Part shown: in pieces, positions 36,036 through 44,225 of the stretch
How positions within the stretch are numbered: position 1 is the stretch's first letter
Layout of the letters: each line of letters starts with the position of its first letter
DNA from: Brevibacterium zhoupengii
GTDB lineage: Bacteria > Actinomycetota > Actinomycetes > Actinomycetales > Brevibacteriaceae
NCBI RefSeq assembly: GCF_021117425.1
Contig: NZ_CP088298.1
Coordinates: 2,666,001-2,730,000, forward strand
Length of the DNA: 64,000 bases
Direction of reading: 5' to 3'
Position numbers and translations under genes: made by a program
Notes under the pieces: model-generated
Seen by the model: only the letters and a program-made list of their open reading frames with translations
What the model was told of the DNA's origin: nothing
The model's database searches: none

Positions 36036-37205
36036 TCATTTCTTCTTTTGGTAGTCCTTGCTCGCATCGAGTGTGTGTTCAGCGATGATTTCGCCCGCAT
36101 CTCGGTCAATGACCATTGTTTCGGGTCCTTGTATGAGCAGCAGCACTCGCTTCCTAGCCCAAGCCCTCCCGATGCCCAGGTGCCTTAGTTTCCCGGCATA
36201 GCGGATGCTGATCGTGCCTGTGGCATCAACTTGGTCGTATCTGACTCTCCAGATCGTGTCAGCGATGTCGATGACCGGGACAGCTTTGCTGATGGCCGTG
36301 TACGCGGTCTCGGGGGTGCGTCTGCCAATGGCCCTGTGGGGCCGTTGCGTGTTGTAGACGTGGGCGAACCTGACCAGTTGGGTATCGAGTGCTTCGAAGG
36401 TCGCCACGAGTCCGTCTGCGGCCAACCAAAGTTTGAGCGTTTGGTGGTAGCGCTCGACCTTGCCCTGCGTCGTGGGGTGGTGGGCTGCCCCGTTCTTCTG
36501 CACGATGCCCATATCGGACAGGAGTTGTTCGAACCCGTTGGGCTGTTTGGGTCTGCCGTCATGGCCACGGGAAAAGCGGGTCGTGTAGACCATCCCGTTG
36601 TCAGTCAGCGTTGATGCTGGTGGCGCGTAGGTATCCATGGTCTGGGTGAACGTATCGATGACGACACGTCCGGTGATTTCGGGATAGGCGGTGGCATGGA
36701 GCAACATCCGCGAGTGGTCATCGAGCCAGGAGATGATCTTGGCATCGGTGCCATCGGTCAGGGGCCAGTGGGTGAAGTCGGATTGCCAGGTCTCGTTCGG
36801 TGCTGCGGCTTCGAAACGGTGCCAGGACGAGCGTGGTCGCTTCTGGGGTTGGTCGGTGATCGTGTTGTTACGACGCAGGATCCGCCAGATCGTGGCGGTG
36901 CTGGGCCTCGTCTGTGCTGGGAGTCGGTCCCAGATCGATTCCGGGCCGGCGTCGAGGCCTTCGGCGATGAGTCTGGCACGGAGTTTGAGGATCGTGGTGA
37001 TCGTGGCCTTGTCGGTGGCGTTGGGGTTGGAGTGAGGGCGTCTGGGCTGTGGGTCGACAGCGTCGAGTCCTCCGGTCCTGTAGCGGGCGAGGAGGGTGTA
37101 GATCCAGCGCTTCGAGACGTTGTAGCGAGTAGCTGCTTCGAGGACGGTCAGGTTGCCCTCGGTGATGGCGAGGACGATGACGCGGTTTCTGTTTGTCTCT
37201 TTCAT
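36036..37205 (-). CDS. IS481 family transposase
   Basis: The 389-residue DDE integrase-fold protein has an N-terminal helix-turn-helix (LTVLEAATRYNVSKRWIYTL) and the catalytic acidic residues in TWQSDFTHW, LTDNGMVY and GKVERYHQTLK. It appears full-length and uninterrupted. ATG 37205 begins MKETNRNRVIVLA; the frame is open further upstream only through the 24-bp repeat array. The HTH probably binds the flanking repeated motif. Confidence 0.93.
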   Translation of the reverse strand: MKETNRNRVIVLAITEGNLTVLEAATRYNVSKRWIYTLLARYRTGGLDAVDPQPRRPHSNPNATDKATITTILKLRARLIAEGLDAGPESIWDRLPAQTRPSTATIWRILRRNNTITDQPQKRPRSSWHRFEAAAPNETWQSDFTHWPLTDGTDAKIISWLDDHSRMLLHATAYPEITGRVVIDTFTQTMDTYAPPASTLTDNGMVYTTRFSRGHDGRPKQPNGFEQLLSDMGIVQKNGAAHHPTTQGKVERYHQTLKLWLAADGLVATFEALDTQLVRFAHVYNTQRPHRAIGRRTPETAYTAISKAVPVIDIADTIWRVRYDQVDATGTISIRYAGKLRHLGIGRAWARKRVLLLIQGPETMVIDRDAGEIIAEHTLDASKDYQKKK

Positions 37206-37207
37206 GT

Positions 37208-37322
37208 GTGAACGATGTCGTGAGACATGGGGTGAAGGATGTCGCGACACAGGGTGTGCATGATGTCGTGACACAGTCAGTGATCGATGTCGTGAGACAG
37301 GAGTGAACTATGTCGTGCAACC
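37208..37322. repeat. Five-copy 24-bp array at the transposase 5' side
   Basis: Copies start at 37208, 37232, 37256, 37280 and 37303 (spacing 24,24,24,23), consensus GTGAACGATGTCGTGAGACA. Inverted-orientation copies lie at the other end of the element (for example 35905, 35965 and 35996 regions). Likely transposase-binding sites. Confidence 0.85.
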
Positions 37323-37327
37323 AGACA

Positions 37328-37459
37328 CCGCTAGCCCGACCGTGTCATGTGTCGCGACATCGTTCCTACGATGTCGCGGCACATTTCTCATTTCTGACCC
37401 GGTCATGTCTCACGACATCGTGCACATATTCGGGTGCATGTCTCACGACATCGTTCACT
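37328..37459. repeat. 132-bp direct repeat, copy 2
   Basis: Repeats the tRNA-Pro 3' end (CCGCTAGCCCGACCG), the terminator hairpin with a changed loop, and the two IS-type motifs. There is no tRNA 5' part, so this copy is a tRNA fragment. The remaining 100 bases to the MFS stop hold CGCTCAG repeats able to fold and no gene. Confidence 0.9.
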
Positions 37460-37559
37460 TCCGAGTCTGCCCAGCAACGGCCCCGAGCGACAATTTCAAG
37501 GCCGCTATGCCGCTCAGTCGCTCAGCTGCTCGGTCATACAGCCGCTGAGCCGCTCAGCC

Positions 37560-38798
37560 TCAACGTGGCTGCCTCCCGCCCAGTCGACCGGCAAAGACCA
37601 TCGTGACGGCGCCGATGAGGATCAGAACAGACAGCCCCCACCGCAGATTGCCGAAACCGGCGATGACGCCGACTACCGGACTGGTCCCCAAGAAGCCGAT
37701 TCTCATAATCCAATTCACCAGCGTGACGCCTCCGGCCCGCCCCACTCCCGGCAGGTGGGCAGCGGCTCCGAGCGCACCCGGAACGAGAGTGGCCGAACCA
37801 TATCCCATCATGCCGAGGCCGACCAGCAGCTGGACGGGCTCGAATGCGGTGACAGCCCCTAGACCGCCGAGGGCGATGAGTCCCCCACCGAGGCGAGCGA
37901 TCCGGCTGGGCCCGAAACGCTGAACCAACAGATCGCCACTGAAGCGGCCCAGGCATTGGCTGCCGATGACCACGCTGAAGGCGATTCCGGCTGTCGCGGC
38001 AGACATACCGCTGAACTCGACCGCGGCCAACGCGGACCAATTGTTCGCGATGTCCTCGACCGCAGTTCCGCAGATGGCAACGACAGCCAAGGGCAGTGCC
38101 ATGAGCAGAATGGCTCGCTTCGAACTGGGATGCTTCGCACTTGCAGCATCGCTGGAATCTGCAGCCTCGCTGGGACCGGCGCCAGCCTCGGCGACGTCAT
38201 CGAGACTGGAATTCGCAGGACCGTTGCGAGGAACGGTATCGCCGATCAGTCGACGAGCCAGCAGGATCACGATAATGGATGCCACCGTGATCAGTGCCAG
38301 GTGGAGCCTCATGTCCATCCCATTGGCAGCGGCGATCGTGGCAAGGGCACCGCTGACGAGCCCACCCAAGCTCCACAGCGCATGCATCGACGAGAGGATG
38401 ACTCGCGACAGGCTCTCCTGGACCCCGATGCCCACGACGTTCTGGGCCACGTCCACAATGGCATCGAAGAAGCCGACGAGGAACAGACAGACGGCCATCA
38501 TCCATCCGTTGACCGACCACGCCGTTGTGGCCGCCGACAGGCCCAGCAGCACGGTGCCTCCGACGACGACGGCGTTGGCTCCGAACTGTGAGATGAGGTG
38601 CGCCGGTACGACTGAGGACACGATCGCGCCGAGCGCGAACGATGCGACGACGAGTCCGAACTCCCACGAGCTCAGCCCCAGCCGCTCGACCAGCAGCGGA
38701 TACCACGGCAGCAGCGCCGCAAACACGAAACCATTGCAGCTGAAATAGAGCCCGACACCGGCGATTGCGCGCGCACCGGCGCTGGGCCGAGGACTCAT
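37560..38798 (-). CDS. MFS transporter
   Basis: The 412-residue major facilitator protein has about twelve spans, with a charged cytoplasmic loop in the middle (residues 205-230, rich in Ala/Ser/Asp). FDAIVDVAQNVVGIGVQESL after span 4 and a Gly-rich second half are typical of the family resembling small-molecule/sugar exporters; the substrate cannot be named. ATG 38798 overlaps the antiporter stop (ATGA), making a two-gene operon. Confidence 0.88.
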   Translation of the reverse strand: MSPRPSAGARAIAGVGLYFSCNGFVFAALLPWYPLLVERLGLSSWEFGLVVASFALGAIVSSVVPAHLISQFGANAVVVGGTVLLGLSAATTAWSVNGWMMAVCLFLVGFFDAIVDVAQNVVGIGVQESLSRVILSSMHALWSLGGLVSGALATIAAANGMDMRLHLALITVASIIVILLARRLIGDTVPRNGPANSSLDDVAEAGAGPSEAADSSDAASAKHPSSKRAILLMALPLAVVAICGTAVEDIANNWSALAAVEFSGMSAATAGIAFSVVIGSQCLGRFSGDLLVQRFGPSRIARLGGGLIALGGLGAVTAFEPVQLLVGLGMMGYGSATLVPGALGAAAHLPGVGRAGGVTLVNWIMRIGFLGTSPVVGVIAGFGNLRWGLSVLILIGAVTMVFAGRLGGRQPR

Positions 38799-40225
38799 TG
38801 GCCGGACTCACTCGCCCGGTCGTTCGAGCCTGCCCCCTTCTTTGCCACGAGCCTGCCCTCTCGCATGTTCAGACCGGCACGTCCGAGCACCAGCAGAGTC
38901 ACCAGGATGCCGAGGAGCTTCCACCAGAGACCGTCGGTCATGAACAGCAGCACCATCGCGGCCAGAATCGGAACCAAGTGGGTCATCGACCACCCGACAT
39001 ACCCGCCGAAGCTCGGCATCGTCACGTTGGCCGAGTCAGCAACGGATTTCACCATGAAGTTCGGACCATTGCCGATGTAGGTGATCGCCCCGCCCATGAC
39101 AGCGCCCAGGGACACTGCGATCAACAGAGTTTCCGCGACGCCTGCCACTCGGGGCTCGCCCGGCACCTGGGCGGCCATTTCGAAGAAGGTCACATACGTC
39201 GGAGCATTGTCGAGCACCGAGGAGAGTCCACCGGTGAATACGAAGAGCGAGATCTCGTTGAGCGGAATCCGATGCGCAATCTGACCGAGGTAGGCCAGCG
39301 CGGGCATCATCGTGAGGAAGATGCCGATGAACAGTGCCCCGACCTCGAGGATCGGTGTCCACGTGAACTTGTTGAGGTTGAATCGGGCACCGCGGTCGCC
39401 GAAGAGGAATGAGGCGAGTGCGGCGGCGAGCATCACGATTTCGCGCCAGGGAACGAATTGGGCGAAGCTTGCGTGCCCGGATTCGACCGCATGCATGTCG
39501 ATCGAGGGGATGAACGCGACGGCGATGATGATCACGGCAAGATAGATGAGTCCGCTCGCCCCGCGCAGCCCGAGTTTGGTGGCGTACTCCGCGTCCTTTT
39601 CCAGCGCCTCGGCGGGTTCCTTCGCATACATCTTGCGATCCAGGGCATAGAAGCTGATCAGCAGCAGCGAGTTGACGAAGAGCCAGTAGGGCCACAGTCC
39701 GAACGTCCATTCGAAGGGCACTCCACGCAGCATTCCGAGGAACAGCGGCGGGTCGCCCAGTGGGGTCAGCAGACCACCGCAGTTGGCCACGATGAAGATC
39801 GTGTAGACGACGGTGTGGGTCCGGTGCTTGCGGTCCTGGTTCGTGTTGAGGATCGGACGGATGAGAAGCATCGCAGCCCCGGTGGTGCCGATGAACGAAG
39901 CAAGCACCCCACCGACGGCGAGGAAGATCGTGTTGTTCTTCGGAGTCGCCTTGATGTCACCGACAAGGAAGATTCCTCCGGAAGCGACGAACAGGCTGCC
40001 GACCAAGACGATGAACTGGAAGTACTCCACCAGAGCGTGGGAGACAGTGGAACCGGCTCCGCCGATGACGAACCACACGGCGATGGGAACACCGAGGACC
40101 AGAGCCACGGTGAGTTTGACGAGATTTCGGTCCCAGATCTTCTCGGTGGCAGGAATGAGCGGCAGGACCGCAATGCATCCCAAGAGCAGAACGAATGGGA
40201 TGATACTCCACCAGGCAACAGCCAT
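38795..40225 (-). CDS. NhaD/ArsB-type sodium:proton antiporter
   Basis: The 476-residue membrane protein of the ion-transporter superfamily contains ASFIGTTGAAMLLIRPIL and CGGLLTPLGDPPLFLGML, the signature of NhaD-like antiporters, plus a second repeat with FTGGLSSVLDNAPTYVTFF. Predicted to exchange Na+ for H+; the substrate preference is inferred from the family only. ATG 40225 is preceded by AGAAAGGGA. First gene of the pair with MFS. Confidence 0.88.
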   Translation of the reverse strand: MAVAWWSIIPFVLLLGCIAVLPLIPATEKIWDRNLVKLTVALVLGVPIAVWFVIGGAGSTVSHALVEYFQFIVLVGSLFVASGGIFLVGDIKATPKNNTIFLAVGGVLASFIGTTGAAMLLIRPILNTNQDRKHRTHTVVYTIFIVANCGGLLTPLGDPPLFLGMLRGVPFEWTFGLWPYWLFVNSLLLISFYALDRKMYAKEPAEALEKDAEYATKLGLRGASGLIYLAVIIIAVAFIPSIDMHAVESGHASFAQFVPWREIVMLAAALASFLFGDRGARFNLNKFTWTPILEVGALFIGIFLTMMPALAYLGQIAHRIPLNEISLFVFTGGLSSVLDNAPTYVTFFEMAAQVPGEPRVAGVAETLLIAVSLGAVMGGAITYIGNGPNFMVKSVADSANVTMPSFGGYVGWSMTHLVPILAAMVLLFMTDGLWWKLLGILVTLLVLGRAGLNMREGRLVAKKGAGSNDRASESGQ

Positions 40226-40334
40226 GCGGCGGTCCCTTTCTCATAGTGGTGATGACGAGTTCCACCGAGCTCGTCGACGGCGACGTGGCACTTACTCTAC
40301 TGACAATTCGGCTCCGCTCCCCGCAGTCGCTCAT

Positions 40335-40385
40335 TTCTCGGACAGTCGGGCTTCTCGGACAGTCGAGTTTCTCGGACGATCATGT
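40335..40385. repeat. Three-copy 17-bp tandem repeat
   Basis: TTCTCGGACAGTCGGGC-like units start at 40335, 40352 and 40369 in the divergent gap between the antiporter and the sugar MFS gene. Confidence 0.8.
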
Positions 40386-40479
40386 GCCGGACATCTTCGC
40401 AGTGGCATACCCTGGGGTGCAGCTCATCGACGTCGCATTCGCACCAGGTGCCGAATGTCATTCACAGGAGGAGTCCCAC

Positions 40480-41943
40480 TTGCCTCACAACGACCCATCC
40501 CCCGACGGCAGACTCCACGGTCGAGAACGGGTGAACTCCCGCATCGTCGGGATCTCGCTGGCCGCCGCATTGGGCGGATTCCTCTTCGGATTCGACACTG
40601 CCGTCATCAACGGCGCCGTCGACGCCTTGGCCGAGGAATTCGCCCTCGGTGCCGGAGTGAAGGGCTTCGCGGTCTCCTCAGCCCTGCTGGCGTGCGCGCT
40701 CGGAGCCTGGTTCGCGGGCAGCCTGGCCAATCGCTACGGCCGCCTCCCGGTCATGGTCGTCGCAGCAATCCTGTTCCTCGTCTCTGCCATCGGATCAGGT
40801 TTGGCCTTCGGCGTCACCGACCTCATCATCTGGCGCATGGTCGGCGGTCTCGGTGTAGGTGCCGCATCCGTCATCGCCCCTGCCTACATCGCCGAGGTGT
40901 CTCCCGCCCGAGTGCGCGGTCGCCTCGGTTCCCTGCAGCAGCTGGCGATCGTGACCGGCATCTTCGCCGCGCTCCTGTCGAATGCCCTGTTGGCGTCGCT
41001 GTCCGGCGGGGCCGCCGATCCCCTGTGGTTCGGCATCGAGACCTGGCGCTGGATGTTCATGGTCGAGGCTCTGCCCGCGCTGGTCTACGGGCTCATGGCC
41101 CTGGGACTGCCCGAGTCCCCACGGTTCCTGGTCGCCCGCGGCAGAGAGGACGAGGCGGCTCGGGTTCTGCGCGTCTTCACCGGGGTCACCGACACGGATT
41201 CGCTCATCGAGCGCATCCGCGATTCGATCCGACGCGAGGACAAAGAGTCCTTCAAGGACCTCATCGGTCGCCGTTTCGGGCTCAAGCCGATCGTCTGGAT
41301 CGGAATCCTGTTGTCCGTGTTCCAGCAGTTCGTCGGCATCAACGTCATCTTCTACTACTCCACGACGCTGTGGAAGTCGGTCGGCTTCGACGAATCCAGT
41401 GCCCTGCTGACCTCGGTGATCACCTCGGTGACGAATATCGTCGTGACGATCGTCGCGATTCTCCTCGTCGACAGAGTCGGGCGTCGGAAGATGCTCTTGG
41501 CCGGTTCGTTCCTGATGGGAATCTCATTGGCGATGATGGCGGTGTCGTTCTCGTTCGCCGAGCTCGCCACGGCTGCCGATGGCACCACCAGTGCCCAGCT
41601 GGGTGCGCCGTGGTCGATCATCGCGCTGATTTCAGCGAATGTGTTCGTCGTCGGATTCGGCGCCACCTGGGGTCCCCTGGTGTGGGTGCTGCTGGGAGAG
41701 ATGTTCCCCAATCGGATTCGCGCCGGCGCGCTTGCCGTGGCCGCCGCAGCCCAGTGGATTGCGAACTTCGCCATCTCGACGACGTTCCCGATCTTCGCCG
41801 ATATCAGCCTGACCTTCGCCTATGGCTTCTACGCCTTCTTCGCGGTGCTGTCGTTCTTCTTCGTCTGGTGGAAGGTGCCAGAGACGAAGGGAATCGAGCT
41901 GGAGGATATGACCGAGGATCTCCCGGCTCGCCCGCGAGACTGA
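40480..41943 (+). CDS. Sugar porter (SP) family MFS transporter
   Basis: The 487-residue protein shows SP-family motifs: GGFLFGFDTAVINGAV in span 1, GRLPVMVVAA, PESPRFLVARGRE, QQFVGINVIFYYS, DRVGRRKMLL and VPETKGIELED. It likely imports a sugar or polyol with protons. The start is TTG 40480 because AGGAGGAG lies six bases upstream; the reading frame continues 78 codons upstream through the repeat array without homology. Confidence 0.92.
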   Translation: MPHNDPSPDGRLHGRERVNSRIVGISLAAALGGFLFGFDTAVINGAVDALAEEFALGAGVKGFAVSSALLACALGAWFAGSLANRYGRLPVMVVAAILFLVSAIGSGLAFGVTDLIIWRMVGGLGVGAASVIAPAYIAEVSPARVRGRLGSLQQLAIVTGIFAALLSNALLASLSGGAADPLWFGIETWRWMFMVEALPALVYGLMALGLPESPRFLVARGREDEAARVLRVFTGVTDTDSLIERIRDSIRREDKESFKDLIGRRFGLKPIVWIGILLSVFQQFVGINVIFYYSTTLWKSVGFDESSALLTSVITSVTNIVVTIVAILLVDRVGRRKMLLAGSFLMGISLAMMAVSFSFAELATAADGTTSAQLGAPWSIIALISANVFVVGFGATWGPLVWVLLGEMFPNRIRAGALAVAAAAQWIANFAISTTFPIFADISLTFAYGFYAFFAVLSFFFVWWKVPETKGIELEDMTEDLPARPRD

Positions 41944-41947
41944 GTTC

Positions 41948-41998
41948 GCCGAGGTGGCTCGCCTTTCAGGGGACCGCGCCGAGGTGGCTCGCCGTTCA
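41948..41998. repeat. Two-copy 30-bp-spaced direct repeat
   Basis: GCCGAGGTGGCTCGCC occurs at 41948 and 41978 in the short gap between two convergent genes; the second copy reaches into the last bases of the DedA gene. Confidence 0.75.
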
Positions 41999-42496
41999 AG
42001 CCGAGCCGTGAGCGGCGTGTTCGGGCTTCTCGTCCTTCTTCTTCAGACCAATCACGAGTCCGACGATCGCCAGCGCGAAGCAGGCGCCGAGACCGACAGT
42101 CAGGCCCGGCTCCGCATTGTAGGCGGTGGCCAGGGCCTTGAACCCGATGAGACCGACAGTCGAGTAGATCAAAGCCCACAGCGAGCCGCCGACGACGAGC
42201 GCGGGAATGTAGCGGCGATAGCTCATGCCGCTGGTTCCCGCTGCCAGGTTGAGAACGGTCTGCACCCCGATCATGAGGAAGCTCAATGCGATCACCGGGG
42301 CGCCGAAGCGTTCGATCATGGCCTCGGCCTTCCGGTACTTCGGTCCCGACATGATCGCGTCGATGCGTTCGATCTTCCTGATTCCCTTGCGCGCCAAGCG
42401 CCCCAGGAGGAAGGTCCCGCCGGCCCGGGCCAGAATGATGCCGAAGAGAATGAGCCAGGTGACGGCGATGGGAAACGACCAGTCCAGTGGGTTCAT
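41996..42496 (-). CDS. DedA/VTT-family membrane protein
   Basis: The 166-residue protein has 4-5 hydrophobic segments and the DedA-like RYIPALVVGGSLWALIYSTV core and RFGAPVIALSFLMIGVQTV. DedA proteins include undecaprenyl phosphate flippases and proton-coupled transporters; which applies here is open. ATG 42496 is preferred by hydrophobic N-terminus; the frame is open upstream for 28 codons of a basic, Gln/Arg-rich sequence, so a longer start is not excluded. Confidence 0.82.
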   Translation of the reverse strand: MNPLDWSFPIAVTWLILFGIILARAGGTFLLGRLARKGIRKIERIDAIMSGPKYRKAEAMIERFGAPVIALSFLMIGVQTVLNLAAGTSGMSYRRYIPALVVGGSLWALIYSTVGLIGFKALATAYNAEPGLTVGLGACFALAIVGLVIGLKKKDEKPEHAAHGSA

Positions 42497-42585
42497 CGCA
42501 TATCGACGCCTCTGCCAACGTCCCGGGCGCTGTCCCTGCCATTGGCGCTGCACGGATGGTTTCGATTGCTCACGCCGCAATTGTA

Positions 42586-42618
42586 CGCCAGGTGAGGTTA
42601 GTCTCCCCTCACCTGGCG
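42586..42618 (-). terminator. Hairpin after amidohydrolase gene
   Basis: Perfect 12-bp stem CGCCAGGTGAGG with its complement and nine-base loop, downstream of the amidohydrolase (minus strand) and upstream of the DedA gene. Confidence 0.7.
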
Positions 42619-42644
42619 CACATGGTCAGCCTCGTGAGCGAGTC

Positions 42645-42684
42645 ACGTCAGTCTTCTCAGTCGAACGTCAGTCTCCTCAGACGA
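42645..42684. repeat. Two-copy 20-bp direct repeat
   Basis: ACGTCAGTCTTCTCAGTCGA is followed directly by ACGTCAGTCTCCTCAGACGA. The second copy spans the amidohydrolase stop codon. Confidence 0.75.
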
Positions 42685-43891
42685 GTTCGCCGCCCAGATG
42701 AACCGAACTGACACGTGACTCGATTCCTCTGACGTCTGCGGTGCTGAGATCACCGTCGACGACGACCAGGTCGGCGAGCGCACCTGCCTCGATCCGCCCG
42801 ACGTTGTCATGGCCGAGCAGTTCGGCCGCAATGGACGTGCCGGCCGCCAGGGCTTCTGTAGTGGAGAGGCCGACCTCGGCGAGAAGGCTGATCTCTTCAA
42901 GGTTCTCCCCGTGCGGGCCGACGCCGGCATCGGTGCCCATCGCAATCCTGACTCCAGCCTCATGGGCCTTCGTGATCGACGCATAGTGGGCTTCGATGAC
43001 GGAATACGCCTTGTCGACCACGGACTGCGGCAGAGCTGAACCCGCCTCGGCGGCCTTGATCACTGCCTGCGGAGCCTGCAGGGTCGGGACCAGGAAGGTG
43101 CCGTTCTCAAGCATCAGGTCGATGGCTTCGTCATCAAGGTAGATGCCGTGTTCGATGGAACGCACCCCCGCGCGGACCGCGTTCTTGATTCCTGGGGCAC
43201 CTTGGGCATGGGACATGACGTGCGCGCCCTGGGCAGCCGCCTCGGCGACGATGACGGCGATCTCAGCCTCGGTGAACTGGGAGTGCCGGGGATCATCACG
43301 GGGTGAGAGCACGCCACCGGTCGAGCAGATCTTGATGTGATCGGCACCGGCTCGCAGCAGCTCACGGGTCTTGCGCTGCACTCCCTCGAGCCCATCGGCC
43401 ACGCCAGAGGGCCGACCAGGGTGAGGGGCGAGGAATGGCGAATCGGCGCCCGAGACCAGGTGGAAGTCACCGTGTCCTCCTGTCTGGGACATGATGTTCA
43501 CGGCAATCGACATACGCGGCCCACGGACGATGCCCGTCTCGGCTGCGACCTTCGCACCGAGATCGGTGCCACCGGCATCGCGGACAGTGGTCACTCCGCC
43601 CTTGAGCGTCTTGCTCATATTGTCCACGGAGTTGTAGAACTGCAGTGAGAACGGGTCATGGAATGACGAGGAGTTGCTGGCCCCCGTGCTCATCAGGTGC
43701 ACGTGGCAGTCGATGACGCCGGGAATGACTGTCTTGCCCGCACAGTCGATATAGGTGTCTCCGGCATCATGTGAGCCCTGGCCGCCCTCGGTGACGGCGG
43801 TGATGGCTCCCCCATCGACGACGATGTCTCGCACCCCCGGCAGGAACCGGAATCCGTCGAAGACCTTGGCGTTCTTGAAGACTGTGACCAT
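42677..43891 (-). CDS. Amidohydrolase family metal-dependent hydrolase
   Basis: The 404-residue TIM-barrel protein has the metal ligands DCHVHL, the candidate carboxylated Lys in HIKICSTGGV, His in VMSHAQG and SIEHGIYLDD, and Asp in MGTDAGVGPHG. It resembles the imidazolonepropionase/Xaa-Pro dipeptidase-like subfamily; many members cleave C-terminal Arg/Lys or Pro dipeptides. ATG 43891 follows GGAGAGAG. It is divergent from the Pls-like gene across a repeat-containing gap, so joint regulation is possible. Confidence 0.88.
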   Translation of the reverse strand: MVTVFKNAKVFDGFRFLPGVRDIVVDGGAITAVTEGGQGSHDAGDTYIDCAGKTVIPGVIDCHVHLMSTGASNSSSFHDPFSLQFYNSVDNMSKTLKGGVTTVRDAGGTDLGAKVAAETGIVRGPRMSIAVNIMSQTGGHGDFHLVSGADSPFLAPHPGRPSGVADGLEGVQRKTRELLRAGADHIKICSTGGVLSPRDDPRHSQFTEAEIAVIVAEAAAQGAHVMSHAQGAPGIKNAVRAGVRSIEHGIYLDDEAIDLMLENGTFLVPTLQAPQAVIKAAEAGSALPQSVVDKAYSVIEAHYASITKAHEAGVRIAMGTDAGVGPHGENLEEISLLAEVGLSTTEALAAGTSIAAELLGHDNVGRIEAGALADLVVVDGDLSTADVRGIESRVSSVHLGGELV

Positions 43892-44225
43892 TGACTCTCT
43901 CCTCATCATTGAAAATCGCTCGGGTGACGTGTCTCACGCCCGCACTTCAGCTCTATCACGGACATCTGCGTCTCGTCATGCTGTGGTTGAGCCGTCATGC
44001 TGCGGTTCGGCCCACACGCTGTGGTTCACACAATAGTGAAGGCTCTGCACCATAGTGAAGATGCCCATGGTCCGAGACTCACCTGCGATCAGGATCGAGA
44101 CCGCGCCACACCCTGTTGCCGGGCTGCGTGTTCACATTCACGACACCTTCGAGCTATAGAGTGTTGGTCGATGATGGCTGGCACGTAGGCCGCTGTCCGT
44201 TTCTCACGCTCGACCCGGAAGACCT
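43892..44225. other. Divergent regulatory gap with 19-bp repeats
   Basis: A 334-bp non-coding gap between the amidohydrolase (left) and the Pls-like gene (right). The only striking structure is the 19-bp-period array at 43975-44069; no promoter could be named with confidence. Confidence 0.7.
43975..44069. repeat. 19-bp-period repeat array
   Basis: GTCATGCTGTGGTT (43975), GTCATGCTGCGGTT (43994) and CACACGCTGTGGTT (44013) lie exactly 19 bases apart; the next two 19-bp windows share ATAGTGAAG (44033, 44052). Direct repeats with near-two-helix-turn spacing suggest a regulator array. Confidence 0.75.

Larger units (their letters stand above)
35897..37459 (-). mobile_element. IS481-type element beside tRNA-Pro
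   Basis: An intact DDE transposase gene bounded by multiple copies of a 20-bp motif (consensus GTGAACGATGTCGTGAGACA, on opposite strands at the two ends) and by the 132-bp direct repeat. The exact ends and target duplication are not clear: the block could be one IS plus a duplicated flank, or the remnant of two copies. The limits given are the outer edges of the repeats. Confidence 0.7.

Noticed and set aside
37208..37322. CRISPR-like array by the transposase
   Set aside because: 24-bp period without spacers of constant length, no cas genes; it is IS-end binding-site repetition.
39813..42011. Plus-strand frame of 732 codons over the antiporter and sugar porter genes
   Set aside because: Arg-rich, out of frame with the well-conserved MFS protein.
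43892..44225. Small genes in the gap before the Pls-like gene
   Set aside because: Short frames only, no ribosome sites, sequence dominated by the 19-bp repeats.
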